Of a stretch of DNA of 45,263 nt, positions 23,399-34,172 are shown one piece after another. A program made the translations under genes and the position numbers. Location of the stretch: NCBI GenBank assembly GCA_022578965.1, contig MU400779.1, positions 1-45,263 on the forward strand, read 5' to 3'. Under the pieces are notes generated by a model, which was given only the letters and a program-made list of their open reading frames with translations, was not told the origin of the DNA and did no database searches. Origin of the DNA: Xylaria sp. FL1777. Its lineage: Eukaryota; Ascomycota; Sordariomycetes; Xylariales; Xylariaceae. Every line of letters begins with the position of its first letter. Positions within the stretch are counted from its first letter, which is position 1.

Positions 23399-26148
23399 TC
23401 AAATTGCAGGTATGCAGTAGCTGGCAGGGAAACTTCCTGTCTTGCCGTTTAATTCTCCGAACCACCATTCGTCATCTGATTCCGTCCGTTTCAAAAGAAG
23501 TATACGATCACCCTCCTGAAATGAGAGTTCATCGTTCTGTGAGGCATCATAACTATACTGTGCAACCATTAGTTGAGAGGTGGACTTGCGAGGGGGTGGT
23601 GTTGGGGGCGGCAGTTTCTTGGGGTTTGGATCATTTCTGTCTTCAACATCGACCACCCTTGACCACTCCTGCTGCTAAAGACTGCTCGACTCCATCCTCA
23701 TCGATATCCCCGAAAGGACGAAGCGTGGATCTAGGGGACCAGAGTCCATGTGGCGGACAGTGAAAGTCCATCAAATGGCGCTTGAAGTCCTGGGTATCGG
23801 CAAATGTTGTTGAGCATGAAGGATGGGGACACGAAATCGGCGCAGAAGTCGGAGTAAGTTCAGCGCAGTGTTCGAGGAGATGACAGCTCCAAACTTGAGC
23901 ATCGCGAAACTGTCGAAACCTCCGACATGGTTCCAAGCTGTCATTGGAAAGGCAGAATGGGCAAAGTCCTGGCGTGACAAGGATTCCTTCCAGCTTGATC
24001 GGGTTACAAAGTAGGCTAGATCGGTGATCCCTATCCCGTGATTGCGAAGACCGAAAGTTGTGGTCACTCAGATGCTTTTCGCAATGGTTTGACCAACTAT
24101 CTCCGGTATCCCACTTTTGACAAAAGAAGCAATAGCCAGCGGTGCCATACTGCTGCTTCAAACGTGAAAGAGAGCAACTGTACACGTGATCCCACCCCTT
24201 ATCGGATTTGAGACAATGACAAGTTTCGAGGCCTAAGGGAATTCGTATTTCCGACGTTGCTGTGCACAGCGTGATCATATTATCGAGGGCCCTAAGTCCT
24301 TCTGGACTTCGCAGGGAAATGGCAACAGAATATAGTTCTGCGATCGTATTGCTTTCTGGCATCACGTGCCTTACTCGGTCAAAGAAAAAACGCAGTGGAT
24401 CACCTTCCCTGATGCAGCCTTGGTGTTGCAGATCTGAAAGCCATAGTTTGTTTTTCGCCGATTTTGGGGCTTTTTCGCGATGAAGTTTCAGTAATCCATT
24501 CTCAAGAGTGCTGATCTTCGCCTGCTCCCGCATATATACTCCGTCTTCCATGGCAGCAGATAAAGTCTGAATCAAGTCTGGGTAGTATTCAATACAGGCA
24601 GCTCGCAGGGTCTCGTTAACCTCATTGTTAGCCTGAGAGTAGAAGAGCAGCCTGAAACTATCGGTACCGCTATTCTTCGGTTGATATCGTCTAGAAACAT
24701 TGTTGCTTCGATGGCCTGCCGACCTTTGTCGCTGAGCAGCACTATACTTCAGGTCTAAAAAGCACGTCAGTATCGTGCCCTTCTTGAGCCGGTTCTCTCG
24801 ACTAACCGAGTAGCTGTAGATGCTCCGCTTTGAAGTCGTGGGTTGTGAGGTTGTGAGCGGCTCTGGAAACCCGGCTCGAATGCCCAGTGAACGGAGTCGA
24901 TCGGCCATTTTGTTGGCTGTTTCCATTCCCTCAATCAAGCCTTGACCTCTGCGGAAACGGGGAAACACTGGTTGCGATAGCATTTCTTCTTTCCATAGCA
25001 GTTGAAGAGTTTCGTCCGCAGGCGGCGCAGGTATTTGGAGAATCTCTTCAATAGTTTCGTAGTGTCGAAGTGCTTTGCGCGACAGGATAATGGCAAGTAC
25101 TGGGAAGATAGGATTCAAATTCAAACTCTCCCCATCCGGAGCTTCGTAAATGGAATGGCGTGGTCTGGCGTTGTGTAAGCTGCAGTGTCGGAGGTACTGG
25201 AGATATGGTTCAACATTACCTTTGGTCTGGCTCAAGTGTCATACCTTTGGCGTCGCGCTCAAATTCAAAGGCCAAGCCAGGCTGGCCGTTTCCCTTGCGA
25301 ATTACGGTAAGTTTACAGTCCTAAGGGGTGAATTAGCTGCACCGATGCTGCCTCAGTTCGTAGATGATTCATACCTCGAATTTGAGACCCCGGTTGCAAT
25401 TATAGCCTCGTGCGCTGGATTCCACAAGCTCTCCAACACGCGAAGCGCTACCCATCCTGCATGATACCCATGCCCACAGATGGATGCGCATAGCGGGTAC
25501 GGGGGAAATCGTCCAGTCCTTCTCTAAGAGCTGCTCCATCAGGTAGGTAAAGTGTTGTCTTCGTGGCCATCGCCTTGGCCACACACGCAACGGAGAATAG
25601 AGCTCCGCTCGTAGTTCGTTCTGTATGTACTAGTATAAACGAAAATAAGTACAACTGCCCGTCACGATGCCGAATAGAGTGCTCACCAATCGGACTTGCT
25701 CTGCAACCTTCGTATCAATGGGGGCACCTTGCTCCACAAGTATGCATTGGAGGAGATCAAAATATTGCATCAGAGAACTGGTGGCTGGGCCGGTATTTTT
25801 ACCTCGAAGTCTTTTTCTCCGAGATACTTGAGGCCTCATGCCATGACCGATAGTTCTCATGAACTCCATCAAAGTCCGTGGCTCTGAGATTCGACTCTAG
25901 ACGAAGCGCGCCAGATACCTACCATAGCGTGAGTTGATCGGCGAAACTTGTAATATAGGAATGCGTAGCACTTACTCTTCCCAGATATTTTTGATCCTGC
26001 TCCGTCCATACCGCCCCTTTTCACCCAATGAAGTCTCCTGATTGAAGGTTCCATCTGGTTTCAAAGGGAGGGCAACTTTTGGCGCAAGCCCTTGAGCGCC
26101 TAAACAGCTCTCGAGATATACGCTAGCCGAGATCTTTCGTCGAACCAT
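23399..26148 (-). pseudogene. DUF3435/FluG-like (captain-like tyrosine recombinase family) gene with zinc fingers and SH3, frame-broken
   Basis: Read from ATG 26148 with exons 26148-25976, 25883-25803 and 25700 onward, plus an intron at 25374-25321. Blocks match the fungal DUF3435 family by pattern: SASRVGELVESS with a conserved Arg, LKFEDCKLTVIRKG, NPIFPVLAIILSRKAL, LRSLGIRAGFPEPLT, and AQRQRSAGHRSNNVSRRYQP with candidate catalytic His and Tyr. After this come Cys/His fingers (GYCFFCQ, GLCPFCLSNDSLEP, ISCPHPSCSTTF...HLMDFH). The last frame (23656-23399) encodes a proline-rich PPPTPPPRKS and an SH3 domain (YDASQNDELSFQEGD...EWWFGEL...GSFPASYC). The reading frame slips by one nucleotide near 25452, near 25236 and near 23650. 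Very short introns (37 and 40 nt) could bridge two of these, but the third has no GTR donor. It is probably decaying. DUF3435 includes the captain recombinases of Starship elements. Confidence 0.72.
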
Positions 26149-26523
26149 GGTGTAGCGAAAAAGAGAATCAAGACCACTTCTCTGTTAGGGGAGCCTGGCG
26201 AATGGACCATCGAAGAATAGGTGTCTCTGCTCTGCCGGTTCGCTAATTTATACCAGAGTCGAAATGAGATGCAGATCTTGACGCGGCATCGGCTCCAGGA
26301 GCCTGATTTGCTTCCTCAGGCATCCTCAGTTCGAGGATGAATACGCTTGAGGCGTTGGTGAGCCAGTTTCGGATTTGCGCGGCGCGTAGGAGCCATGTTT
26401 AGGTTTTGGACAGGGAAGGGATTCTTGGATGCTCGAGAGTCGGCACGAATGCTGTATTCCATATCTGGACCTCAAGTATCTTGTGGTACCTTGGCCGCAA
26501 TCTGCTGTAATGTGAGGTATCTC

Positions 26524-26603
26524 TCAGTATCTCGAATTCGACGAGTCCGGAAGTAGAAAGGATGTCGTCACACTCGTGGTTTATACCACTAAACCACTGA
26601 TAC
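26524..26603 (-). other. tRNA-Gly-like fragment (5' half conserved)
   Basis: On the minus strand GTATCAGTGGTTTAGTGGTA matches the first 20 nt of the intact tRNA-Gly at 10042-10111 with one change. The core identical stretch is 18 bp (26584-26601 versus 10092-10109). Downstream, a CTCG-loop-CGAG hairpin near 26530-26545 vaguely recalls a T-arm, but the acceptor stem does not pair. It could be a degraded tRNA copy or one edge of an integrated element. Confidence 0.5.
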
Positions 26604-27452
26604 TGGTTGCTGTACCTAGATGCTGTGCCTAGCCTTGAACGAGTTACGTACTATTGACACTCTGTATCGCAAAGTCAACGAAAGCAGGCTACAGGATAAT
26701 ACCTATGACTATTGAAAATACTTACGGTAGTTGGGAATCTTCTAGAACCTGTTAACTGCTAACAATCCTAAAAGCCGAAGCCGCCGAAGCCGAAGCGGTC
26801 TAGGTACCACAGCCGAAGTATGTAAGTAGAAGAGCGCTAAGAGTGAGCAAACATGTAGCAATGATATCCGATAATACAACATGGAAAACAAGCTGAAGAC
26901 CGAAAGGATGTTGCATTGTAAATGAAGGGGTTTGTAGCACAATTCGGCCAGCCGAATATGATATAACCCTACACCTTCCCCCTTAGCTCTTACACCTACC
27001 AACTTATGGTAGTAAGAATCAGTCTTTGTCAGTGTCTTCTAATAAGCCATGCTGATACACAGGCCTGTGCGCGAGTCACGTCTAAGCTCCGACGAATCAT
27101 GACAGCCAATGGCTGATGTGGTATTGAATGGCATCCCAGTAACTTGAGCCTGGGAGCCTGAGGTATCTTCATTGTTGTTCCTATGGATGCCAAGACGATT
27201 CTTCCCACGTCCCTCAAAATGTTGAAAATTCTATGCAAATGCTAGATATCTAGATCCGCCGCCTAAATAAAACCCACCGGGTATGTTGAAACCGTACGCC
27301 AATGCTGCCGAGCCCAATTTTCGTGACACTGTCCGATGAGGGAATCATATGTCTTTAAACCCAACAACGCCGTTCGCAATGCAGAAAGAAGTTGATTCTC
27401 CCGCGATACCTGAGAGTAAGTCTCTCACGGAAAGAGATTATATAATGGAAAT
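26604..27452. other. Intergenic region at accessory/housekeeping boundary
   Basis: No gene supported. A CCGAAG/CCGAAGC repetitive patch lies at about 26770-26815 (AAGCCGAAGCCGCCGAAGCCGAAGC). This stretch separates the captain-like gene from the SAM synthetase 3' end. Confidence 0.45.
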
Positions 27453-28787
27453 TTAGAACTTGAGCTCCTTGGGTTGCTCCCAGGTGAAGCTCTGGTTGGT
27501 ACCAAAATGACCAAACTTGGCAGTTTGGTTATATAGAGGTTGGATTAGGTTAAGCTGCTTCGCAATTGAACCAGGTCGCATGTCGAAGTTGGCCTTGACG
27601 ATCTCAACAAGTTCCTCGGAGGTCTTGCTCGAGGTACCGTATGAGTCAACGTATATGGAGCAAGGCTCAGCGACACCAATAGCGTAACTGAGCTGGACTA
27701 GAGCTCGGCGGGCGAGCTTTGCGTTAACGAGAGACTTAGCGACCCATCGGGCGAGGTAGGCGGCCGACCGGTCGACTTTGCTGAAATCCTTTCCGGAGAA
27801 GGCACCACCACCGTGGGCACCCCAGCCACCATAGGTATCGACGATGATCTTTCGGCCAGTGACACCAGCGTCACCCTGAGGACCACCGATGATGAACTGA
27901 CCAGAGGGTTGAAGCTGCGAGGTTGTTAGGTTTCTCCTACTGAGGGAGCGATGGGCAGTGTGACTTACGTGGAGAATAGTTTGATCGTCGATGTACTGGC
28001 TAGGAATGACAGGATCAATGATCTTAGACTTGAGTTCCTTTCGGAGCTGCTCGGTGCTAATTTCAGGGCCGTGTTGCGCTGAGATGACGATAGTGTGAAC
28101 GCGTAGAGGAACAACGGCACCGTTGTCGTGCTTGTACTCCATGGTGATTTGTGTCTTGGTATCGGGACGTAACCATGGGGCGACGCCATTGCGACGAGCA
28201 TCAGACATGGCCTTGTTCAGTTTGTGGGCGAGAAGATGGGATAAAGGGTGAAGCTCAGGGGTCTCGTCAGTGGCATATCCGAACATAAGACCTTGGTCAC
28301 CAGCACCCAGCTCCTCAAGAGCCTTTTCATAATGGAGACCCTGAGCAATGTCGGGTGACTGTTGCTCAATGCCAACCAGCACACTGCAGGTCTTGTAGTC
28401 GAAGCCTTTCTCGGACGAATCGTAGCCAATATCCTTGATGGCATCACGGATGACTTTCTGGTAGTCGACTGCGGCCTTGGTGGTTATTTCACCAAAGACC
28501 ATGATCATACCAGTCTTGGTTGCGGTCTCGCAAGCGACCTTGGAGAGGGGGTCCTCCCTGAGGCAGGCATCGAGAATAGCATCCGAGACTTGATCGCAAA
28601 TCTTGTCGGGGTGACCCTCACCAACGGATTCGGACTGGTGAGCATGTTAGCATTGATAGCTTCAGCAACAAGGAGCGTACCAATGGGTTAGAGGAAGAAA
28701 ATTGGCGCGCGGCGAACTCACGGTGAAGAGGAAAGCGCCAGCGTTCTTGGGCTGGCTGAAGTGGCTGGTTCCGTTTGTAGCAGGCAT
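27453..28787 (-). CDS. SAM1: S-adenosylmethionine synthetase, three exons
   Basis: Exons are 28787-28722, 28634-27969 and 27914-27453, joined in frame for 397 residues, the usual eukaryotic length. Introns of 87 and 54 nt have GTGAGT/GTAAGT donors and CAG acceptors. The enzyme makes S-adenosylmethionine from ATP and methionine in the cytosol, supplying methylation and polyamine pathways. The N-terminus reads [19 protein letters not shown], followed by [20 protein letters not shown]. Further family signatures are [15 protein letters not shown] and the Gly-rich [19 protein letters not shown], all intact. The 5' region is strongly pyrimidine-rich on the coding strand (28800-28970), typical of highly expressed fungal genes. 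A CTAG just upstream of the ATG could be the 3' splice site of a 5'-UTR intron. The symbol follows the yeast name. Confidence 0.97.
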
Positions 28788-31188
28788 CGTGATGACAAAA
28801 TGAGCACACGAGACGGTCTAGAAAAAAAAAAGGAAGAATAAATCAAAAAGAGAAAGAAAAGGAACCCAATGCGATGTAGTATTGGGAGGTGTATTGAGTG
28901 CGTGTGTGTGTGTGAAGAGGAATTGATATAGAGGAGGGGAGAAGAGGAGAGGAAAGGATGGGAGGGAACGTGAGACCAAAGTTTTTAAGGACGAGATCGG
29001 ACAGCAGAGGGGCAGGGTCCTATTTCCTTGGGCTAGGTACCAAATGGTACCTAGGTAGGTGGGCTGTGTGGTGCTGTGGGTATTATGTGCCCCTCGATCC
29101 AAATGGCGCAATACCCGTTCAAGCTAGCTTATCCTCAGAATGCTTAGTAAGGTACGCTTAAGTAGAGATACTTGCCTACTCATACTGCTTTTTGGGTTCC
29201 TGAAGGCTAGCTATATTCTACTCTAGTGTCAGCCTTGATAAGATACTATATGAATATTGAACTGGTTTTGCAATCGGCACCTGGAAGCGGAATCACCCCC
29301 CCCTCTCCTTTCCTCCCCCATCACAAACGGAAGACGGGAGCCGCGAGATAAGCAATACTACCCGTACTATCTACGAATCTTGGCTGGCATGCTACAGTAT
29401 GGATTCGAAACGTGTCGGTTCTTCACAGTAATACGGCACTTATTCAGTAGTGCAAGTGGTGCGGACGATCCTGTTTGGATCTGAGTCTGGTACGCTATGA
29501 CTTGATAGTAGCATGGGGACCTTGTCAGAGTGGATGTAGCAAGAAAGAAACGATCTAAATATTACACATTGTTTAAACTCCACTAGGTACGTCAAAGGCT
29601 AACCATACAGCTAAAAAGAGGAGCTAAATGTAAATAAAATTTAAGATGATAATAGATCAATATACTTTATATGCCTCCAAGCCTTGATTTATTATTATGA
29701 TTTTTTTTTTTTTTGCTGTTCATTTTTGTCTTTGAGGTAGTAGAGTTTTACTAAGGTAGGGGTACGTACGTATACCGCTAGTTATTGGCGGCTGGTGGTT
29801 GGATTATAGTCAGTCCGAAGCTGATGAATTCGGATTCGGGGAATTCTCGCCGGCTCGATAGTTTCGGCGGATAGTGCTGATACCTAGCACGCTATTAATT
29901 GTTTCGGAGGTTTCGGGGAAACATCTACGCATAGGGATATCTGGGAACATCTGGGGTGACAATTGCATTCTAGGGCGGGTTGTCTGCGGTCCTGGCGCAA
30001 CAACTTGCGGTTGGCTCTGTGATTGTAGCGAAGCCGAGCTGGCTGCGGTCGAACTCCAGATATAAACAATAACACACCGAGGCGGGATTTATACAGCATA
30101 GAACCATGCAGCTCACTGGGCCAATCGGCGAGATGGTTGCATTGCTTGTTTTTTTCGCGTGCCTACGTCGTACGTAAGATGATGCTGCATGTAGTCTATA
30201 GATACCAGATCTACTTGTGCCCGTTGGTGTGCTTAACTAGTTAATACCTGGGTAGGTATATCGTACTTACAGTACACTTGATATTGGGGATTGGCAGCAT
30301 TGAAGAGAGCTGTAAGTATATCCGCCGCTGTTCGTAATCGGCTATGATAATGTAATACGCGCCGCCGTACGCAGTAGCAGTAGTTAAGACTGTTTGTCTG
30401 ACTGTATCCCGCCTGCAGCAGCCTGGCGAGGGTATGGTGCTAATGCTTACTATATTGGGTGTGTGCTGAGAAGGGGTGCCTTTTTGTCGGTTTGCTGGAT
30501 ACGTTTACGATTCAATTGACATTCAAAACGTTGGCGCGGCTATCTCAATCGCATGACGAGATAACTTCCCCATGACTTGAGTGGATGGCCTGCCCGTGGT
30601 ACTAGTGTAGGTAAAATACAAGCACCAATCCAGGGCAGTTGCAGAAGAGTACGTGTATTTACTATTATGCCTCACCTACGTACCAATTTGGACGTACTGG
30701 ATACCTACCTAACATAATGTACCCATACTCCACTAGTACTAACGTTGTTGTGACCCCGCTTGACATGCGCAGGTGGATCTTCATACCCCTCCAAAAAGTT
30801 CAAACTTTCGAGATGAAGCACTATGTAGGTAGTTCTACCGCATCGTATAAGCATTATACCTATAACATTACAAGCCCGAACCCCCCCAAGTTGCAATAGC
30901 ACCGACAAAGGTAGTGGATAACTTGCGACCCGAACTCTTCTTTAATATTACTAGCTGCCAGTCAAGGTGTATAAGCTGTACGAGACCTACCGACCCTGTT
31001 AAACATCCCATTACGATTACGGGTAAAACATTTCTTGACGAGAGGTTCCAGATCAGTAGCTTATGTGATCGCTGCCTGGCTGCCCGATGTTGGAATGCTC
31101 TTCATCATTCAACTGAACCGACCGTAACAGAACATCTTAATCCTTATCCACCCAGCTTCAATCCCGACGAGCTCGTCAACTCGTCACC
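28788..31188. other. Long intergenic region between SAM synthetase and GPN3
   Basis: These divergent genes are about 2.4 kb apart. The first 180 bp are purine-rich on the plus strand (the CT-rich promoter of the minus-strand SAM gene), with a (GT)n run near 28901-28912. A poly-T tract is at about 29700-29715. GGTACCTAGGTAGGT-type palindromes occur near 29050, 30247 and 30705. No reading frame is supported. Confidence 0.5.
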
Positions 31189-32209
31189 ATGAGCAAGTTC
31201 GGGGTCATGGTGATGGGCCCAGCTGGGGCCGGGAAGGTTTGTAATATCCTGACGATGTCATCGTCATTATAATCATCTCTATCTCGATTTTGGCCACACT
31301 GCACCACGACTAATTCGGTGTACATGATCAAACAAACAGTCTACATTTTGCGCCTCCCTCATCACACACCTACAGCTAAACCGACGGTCTGCCTTCTATG
31401 TAAATCTCGACCCTGCAGCCGAGACTTTCGAGCACTCTCCCGATCTGGACATCAAGGACTTGATCTCCCTCGAGGATGTAATGGAGGAAATGGGTCTCGG
31501 CCCCAATGGCGGCCTGATATACTGCTTTGAGTTCCTCATGGAGAACCTCGACTTCCTCACCGACGCCCTTGACTCGCTTACCGAAGAATATCTCATTATA
31601 TTCGACATGCCGGGCCAGATTGAGCTGTACACCCACGTCCCTATACTACCAGCCCTCGTGCGCTTCCTCACGCGCACAGGCTCCCTCGACATCCGAATGT
31701 GCGCCGCGTATCTCCTCGAAGCAACCTTCGTCGTCGATCGCGCCAAATTCTTCGCTGGCACGCTGAGTGCCATGTCAGCCATGATCATGCTCGAAGTCCC
31801 TCACATAAATATCCTGTCCAAGATGGATCTTGTGAAGGACCAAGTCCGTAAGAAGGACCTGAAAAGGTTTATTAACCCCGACAGTGGGTTATTGGACGAC
31901 GACCCAGCTGAAGTAGCGAGGAGAGCCGCAGAAGGCAAGGACACAATCGAAGAGCAAGAAGAAGATGCGACGGCCGACTTACAGGACAAGGACACTCTGA
32001 TGCGTGGCACTGGCTTCAGGAGACTCAATAAGGCCGTGGCAGATCTGATTGAGAGCTTTAGCATGATCAGCTACCTCAAGCTTGACGTACAGGACGAGGA
32101 CAGCGTGGGAGCCATCCTGAGTTACATCGACGACTGTATACAGTATCATGAGGCACAGGAGCCTAAAGAGTTGAAGGATGAGGAGTTTGAAGACATAGAA
32201 GAGGGATAG
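31189..32209 (+). CDS. GPN3: GPN-loop GTPase 3, two exons
   Basis: Exons 31189-31236 and 31340-32209 (intron 103 nt, GTTTGT donor, CAAACAG acceptor) join in phase 0 for 305 residues. The intron splits the Walker A motif: MVMGPAGAGK in exon 1 continues as STFCASL in exon 2. Further signatures are VNLDPAAE, the GPN motif in GLGPNGGLIYCFE, the G3-like DMPGQIELYTH, and the SKMDL guanine-specificity motif. GPN3 works with GPN1 in cytoplasmic assembly and nuclear import of RNA polymerase II. The protein ends in an acidic tail (KDEEFEDIEEG). It is convergent with APQ12, 347 bp away. Confidence 0.95.
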
Positions 32210-32556
32210 GATATGTCCACAAGGACGCATCATTAAAGACGATAGTATCAAGAATAGGGGCCAGGATATGCAAACACAGTGAGACCGTTCTAGAAGAGCT
32301 TCGTTGCAAAGCATAGGCGTTTTAGGGAATGCTGGGAACTGTCTTGTTATTGATACCAAAATTAGAACTTAGCTGAATATGCCCAAACCCGTTACTCCTA
32401 ACAAGCAAACGCTCAATTGTTTCCTCATAACGTTCACGTTCTGAAACGCACCAAAGACATTGGTGATGATCGTGCCCATAGTCGTAAAATGTCATCCGTG
32501 CGCCATCCCTTATCCTGACTTTCGTTGCGGGTTCCTCTTGTCTAGTTACGCAAGCA
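32210..32556. other. Short convergent intergenic region
   Basis: Holds the 3' ends of GPN3 and APQ12 only; no further gene is visible. Confidence 0.6.
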
Positions 32557-33036
32557 TCACCTGCCACTGCTTCTGCCACTATATCCGGCACTCCTCCCCG
32601 AGCCCATCGAACCCCTTCCGCCGCTAAAGGCCCCAGTCCCCGCACCGGCCCGTGTCTGCGCATCGTACTTCTGATATTCGCTGATCCAGATATCCTTTAC
32701 CATGGCGGCGTACACAACCAATCGACGAGCCACCACAACCAGGTCGGCGATGAATGCCTCGGGCCCACGGTTCCACACGGCCATGATCGCCAGACCAATG
32801 AATATCCACAATACAGCACGGAACGCGAGACGCGTAAAGAAGGATATTGTTCGCTGCACCCAGAGCAGGATCTGGAACATCATGAAGAACAGGGTAAGGA
32901 GAAGGCCAAAGAAGACGAAGTCCGGAGAGTCCTGTAGAGCACGGATGGCGCGCTCGGCAACCGGGCTTATGAGGGGCTGGAGGGTGAGCGCCGTTCGTTG
33001 CATGCCGAGGACTACGTACGAGTAGACGGTGCGCAT
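32557..33036 (-). CDS. APQ12: APQ12-family nuclear envelope/ER membrane protein
   Basis: A single-exon frame of 159 residues from ATG 33036 (MRTVYSYVVL). It has two hydrophobic segments, FVFFGLLLTLFFMMFQILLW and LAFRAVLWIFIGLAIMAVWN, separated by a short basic/aromatic stretch, then a WNRG motif and a Gly/Ser/Arg-rich tail. This layout matches the Apq12 family of small nuclear-envelope/ER proteins, which in yeast influence membrane fluidity, nuclear pore assembly and mRNA export. The open frame continues a few codons upstream without an ATG, so 33036 is the first usable start. It is convergent with GPN3. Confidence 0.85.
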   Translation of the reverse strand: MRTVYSYVVLGMQRTALTLQPLISPVAERAIRALQDSPDFVFFGLLLTLFFMMFQILLWVQRTISFFTRLAFRAVLWIFIGLAIMAVWNRGPEAFIADLVVVARRLVVYAAMVKDIWISEYQKYDAQTRAGAGTGAFSGGRGSMGSGRSAGYSGRSSGR

Positions 33037-34172
33037 GGTGCTTGATGGGTGAAGCACGTGGTCGTGAAGGAGCTGGAGGGTATGGTCAGGGAGAATGCCT
33101 AGATGATAGGGCTCAGCTTGTTAGTCTACTCTTTTCTTTCTTTCCTCCCTCTTTTTTTTCTGTTTGGCAGTCGGCGGTGGGAAGTGAATGGGCGAAATAG
33201 GATGAATATACCCTGTAGAGCGTTTATAATCCAAGTGTTGTCTACCTCCATCGTCCTTGTATTGCTTCCTTCCGTATTGTCGTTCTTCTGGCAAGCTTCC
33301 AGAGATGCTAGGGATAGCTAGAGGCTGAAGGCTGGAGGCTGTGGTTGGTATTTCGTTTGTGTTTGTTGTTTTTGTGCAAGGCTGGCTGCTTCTCGTGCTG
33401 CGACAAAGCGAGGAGCAAATCTGGAGTCTTGAGTCTTATCACGCCTATCGCGTGACGTACCTAGCAATTTACGGCAATAAAGTGTGTAATACTAGACCAA
33501 GAGCCAGTGGTAAGAGGCAGCTCTAGAGAAAATGAGAAGTAAAACGGAAAGGAAAATATAACCAAACTACGTGGATAGATCTATATACCAGGTACATAGA
33601 TCAGGGGTTTGTTTGCAAGTAGGTATCAACAGATATGATGGGCAGGGAGGGTGCTTACCTGAGTAGAAACACTATTACGCCAGCTGGGGAGCTGCTGATG
33701 AAGGGGAGCGGTGAGATGTGTAGGTCGCGTTGGGCTTGATTTGGACTCCGAATTTAAACCCTGCTTATGCTATAATCCCGATACTCCAATTATTCCAGTA
33801 ACTGGTAGATAGATGGTGCAGATGGTGCTCGATGTTTCGCACATATACGGTACCTAAGTATACAGGTACCTCTGTTATAAGAATACCTACCTACCGCATC
33901 TTTTCAATTGGCCTGGCTCGTGGAAATGTTATTCTAGTCACCCCTACCCACGCGACGCGCGCTTCTACGAGGGTGCATAAAAACCCAACTGCAGGTTGCA
34001 ATTTGGAAGTAGGAGTTGTGAAAGGAGTGAGAGCGGTCACAGTTATGTTTCCCTTTTTGAGGGACATACCATCATCCTCTTTTATTCCATTCACGTGTAA
34101 GCCATCCCGTCTTGAGATGGTGGTTAATCTTTTGTGGTAAATCTTTTGTCTGCTACATACACCATGCGTTAC
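33037..34172. other. Intergenic region upstream of APQ12 and downstream of the sedolisin gene
   Basis: No gene supported. It contains a pyrimidine tract ending in CAG at about 33125-33170 and a cluster of GGTACCTAAG/TACAGGTACCT palindromic motifs at 33849-33897. The open frame at 33103-33321 is low-complexity and not credible. Confidence 0.5.

Noticed and set aside
25369..25872. Alternative continuous frame across the captain-like gene (EQVRL...RVWPRR reading)
   Set aside because: Although open, it gives a Trp/Arg-rich sequence. The other frame reads as a normal globular protein (LYLPDG, TRYAHPSVGMGIMQ) and joins upstream exons with good splice sites.
30914..31192. 92-codon open frame ending at the GPN3 start
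   Set aside because: It has no ATG start, overlaps the GPN3 start codon and has no similarity that I recognise.
33103..33321. 72-codon frame with hydrophobic N-terminus
   Set aside because: It lies in a pyrimidine-rich stretch upstream of APQ12; the hydrophobicity comes from T-rich codons.
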